From Thalassobacterium maritimum (GTDB lineage Bacteria; Verrucomicrobiota; Verrucomicrobiia; Opitutales; Coraliomargaritaceae): DNA of 64,000 nucleotides. The stretch covers positions 174,868-238,867 of the forward strand of contig NZ_JARXHW010000001.1 of NCBI RefSeq assembly GCF_031127805.1, read 5' to 3'. Each line of letters starts with the position of its first letter. Position 1 is the stretch's first letter. Below the pieces are notes generated by a model, which was given only the letters and a program-made list of their open reading frames with translations, was not told the DNA's origin and ran no database searches. Position numbers and translations under genes: made by a program. Shown piece after piece: positions 62,397 through 64,000 of the stretch.

Positions 62397-63827
62397 TTAC
62401 TCAATGACCACGCCTTCTTTAAGCTCTGGCTTGGCCTCCAAAGCAGCCCATTGAGCGATAAAGTCGGCCTCGTCGGCAGCGAAGCGCGGGCTGATCTCAA
62501 AAGTGATTGTAGGCAGGCCAGTATCGTCGGTCTCGATCGTTTCGCCGGCTGCTTTGAGCCAGCGGGCAAACATGCGGAGTTGATCCTCCTTGCAGCTCTT
62601 GGGTGAATCCACGCCTTCGGCATTCTTGACGGGGCTAAAATCGTCCGCTCGTGCGGCCTCGATAATCACTGGGTTCTTGGCCAATGGCAGCGCGTCGAAG
62701 ACAAACATTTCAAATTTCACACCATTAGGCGCTTCAGGCTTAATGGTCGCCCCTTCGGCATTCACGTATGGAATCTTCTTATCGGCACGGTGGAATGGAA
62801 GCTTGGCCCCCGTATCGGAACCACCTGCCCGCGCAATAAATTCGCGGTCGAAAATGTGAATGGCGACACTGCCTCCATTGAAGCGGATACCACCTTCGGG
62901 GGTAGTTTCCTCCTGCATCGCAGCGGGCATATCACTGTATTCCACCACCAGAGCTTGATCATTCTGCACGCAGAAATGGCCGACCTTTTCCAAAGCGTAA
63001 GCTTTCGGCACCATCTTACTGGAAAGTTCCGACTGCCCCAGCACGTGGAAGCCAATAAAGGCTGGATCAATGCACTGCACGATCGGGTTATCCACCTGAA
63101 AATAGCTAACAATGTCGATCCCCTGCGCCTGCATCGTATCGACCGCCCCGCTACGGACCAAGGCACGCAGCGAGCCACCGTGCCCATCAGGCGTCATGGC
63201 GATTTTTCCCTTTTCCGCCAAGAGGATCTTGCCCTCGTAATCGACCGCAGGTACCAAACCTTGCACAATAAAATGCACCGATTCACGGTCGAGACCGAAG
63301 AAATCACCGGCCTCAAAGGCAGCGACAGTGGCATCGTTATTAATCTCACTGGTCAAAATGAACCATGGGATCGTGACACCAAAACGCTCCCCCGAACGAG
63401 CGATCTTTTCGGCAAACACTTGAAAGAGCGTCTTGTCGGTGACTGGCGTGACCGGGTAGGTACCTTTAGGCCCGTCGTAGCCCAAGCGTGTGCCCTGCCC
63501 ACCAGCCACAGTGAAAGCAGCCACACGGCCCGCCTGCAAAGCAGCCGATCCAGCGTCCCAAGCAGCGTCCCATTGGGCAGCATCCCCACCATTCACAGGC
63601 AGCGCTTCATAAGGAGCCGGCTCTAAGCCATCCAAATTCAGAGCGCTATCGTGCGCCCCCTTCACGTGCTCTTCCACGAGTGCATTCACCTCGCCGAGAT
63701 CGATTGTCTCGGCTTGGGCAATCAAGCTCGCCTGTGCCGCTGCGTCTAAATCGTCGAAAAATTGAAAAACTTGGCCTTGGCCAGCTTGCTTAAAGGACTC
63801 AATCAGTGAAGTTGTAGAATTAGCCAT
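62397..63827 (-). CDS. UDPGP-family UTP-sugar-1-phosphate uridylyltransferase
   Basis: The protein of 476 residues belongs to the UDP-glucose / UDP-N-acetylglucosamine pyrophosphorylase family of eukaryote-like type. The nucleotide-binding motif is FTVAGGQGTRLGYDGPKGTY, with IPWFILTSEIN, IAMTPDGHGGSLRALV, YFQVDNPIVQCIDPAFIGFH and VFDALPLAKN downstream. It activates a hexose 1-phosphate with UTP, the product of the neighbouring mutase. Glucose and GlcNAc specificity cannot be separated here. I chose the ATG at 63827 (MANSTTSLIES); the frame extends 12 codons upstream, where an AGGGGAG sequence also precedes a possible earlier ATG at 63863. Confidence 0.88.
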   Translation of the reverse strand: MANSTTSLIESFKQAGQGQVFQFFDDLDAAAQASLIAQAETIDLGEVNALVEEHVKGAHDSALNLDGLEPAPYEALPVNGGDAAQWDAAWDAGSAALQAGRVAAFTVAGGQGTRLGYDGPKGTYPVTPVTDKTLFQVFAEKIARSGERFGVTIPWFILTSEINNDATVAAFEAGDFFGLDRESVHFIVQGLVPAVDYEGKILLAEKGKIAMTPDGHGGSLRALVRSGAVDTMQAQGIDIVSYFQVDNPIVQCIDPAFIGFHVLGQSELSSKMVPKAYALEKVGHFCVQNDQALVVEYSDMPAAMQEETTPEGGIRFNGGSVAIHIFDREFIARAGGSDTGAKLPFHRADKKIPYVNAEGATIKPEAPNGVKFEMFVFDALPLAKNPVIIEAARADDFSPVKNAEGVDSPKSCKEDQLRMFARWLKAAGETIETDDTGLPTITFEISPRFAADEADFIAQWAALEAKPELKEGVVIE

Positions 63828-63891
63828 GAGCTCTGGAGATAAAAGCTCCCCTAGAAATTGCAAACACGGAACGTATCTGGAGCAAAAAGAT

Positions 63892-64000
63892 TCAACCGAA
63901 CACTTGCCTGCGCAGGCCCTGAATCACCGCCAAATCGCCCCAATCCGAGCCACGCATCGGATTCACCTTCGGCGGATACTTGCGCCCGCGCTCCCGTTGC
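63892..64000 (-). CDS. Partial gene at right edge, C-terminus only
   Basis: The minus-strand frame from the right window edge ends at a TGA at 63892-63894. The visible 35 residues are basic and end PPKVNPMRGSDWGDLAVIQG then LRRQVFG. They look like a real, conserved C-terminus because the codon use resembles neighbours and the end lies close to the start of the next gene, 64 bases away. I do not recognise the family. Confidence 0.5.
   Translation of the reverse strand, partial: QRERGRKYPPKVNPMRGSDWGDLAVIQGLRRQVFG

Overview
The window looks like a chromosomal segment of a marine Verrucomicrobiota, most probably the Opitutia (Coraliomargarita/Puniceicoccales-like). This is an inference from several signs: a PEP-CTERM protein, LamG-metallophosphoesterase and TonB-dependent receptor genes, an ExbB/ExbD/TPR gene set, CdsA and FmdB variants that lack the proteobacterial signature residues, and a ribosomal-protein cluster with charged low-complexity tails. 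No rRNA, tRNA, CRISPR array, integrase or transposase was found.

Layout. 1-12 kb: a partial gene, a degenerate NtrC-like AAA+ protein, a TraB/GumN protein, rsmE and a DEAD-box helicase, then a tamB-tamA-like outer-membrane assembly pair, gluQ, and the 3' remnant of an mscS channel gene fused onto the gluQ end. 12-18 kb: a very large secreted LamG/metallophosphoesterase protein followed by a PpiC-type isomerase and a HupE/UreJ membrane protein. 18-20.4 kb: a PEP-CTERM protein, thymidine phosphorylase, and an intergenic stretch with RNA-like secondary structure. 20.4-31 kb: a six-gene minus-strand operon of giant double-GH13 amylase, TPR protein, membrane TPR-like protein, ExbB, ExbD and ExbD; a TonB-like anchored PA14 protein is divergent from it. 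32-38 kb: cysH, an FmdB-like gene, and uppS-cdsA-dxr-rseP (lipid carrier, phospholipid and isoprenoid precursors, site-2 protease). 38-42 kb: dnaX with an A10 slip site and a -1 frame tail, an M29 aminopeptidase and adenosine deaminase. 42-51 kb: a minus-strand ribosomal operon rplE-rpsN-rpsH-rplF-rplR-rpsE-rplO-secY-map-rpsM-rpsK-rpsD-rpoA-rplQ, closed by a strong terminator. 51-64 kb: efp (divergent from the ribosomal operon), a TonB-dependent receptor, a LuxR-type response regulator divergent from a giant propeller-type hybrid histidine kinase, a phosphohexomutase and a UDP-sugar pyrophosphorylase (together making nucleotide sugars), and a partial gene.

The points most worth following are: (i) dnaX, where the zero frame stops just after an A10 run and a -1 shift would add a 117-residue tail, a mirror image of the E. 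coli arrangement; (ii) the ExbBD-TPR-amylase operon with its PA14 protein that has a TonB-like anchor but no visible TonB C-terminal domain; (iii) the structured intergenic RNA candidate near 20.3 kb; (iv) a family of GGAG/GTAG-headed palindromes resembling REP sequences; (v) EF-P with arginine 32 at its tip; (vi) a 113-bp element with perfect 14-bp inverted ends near 55.2 kb.
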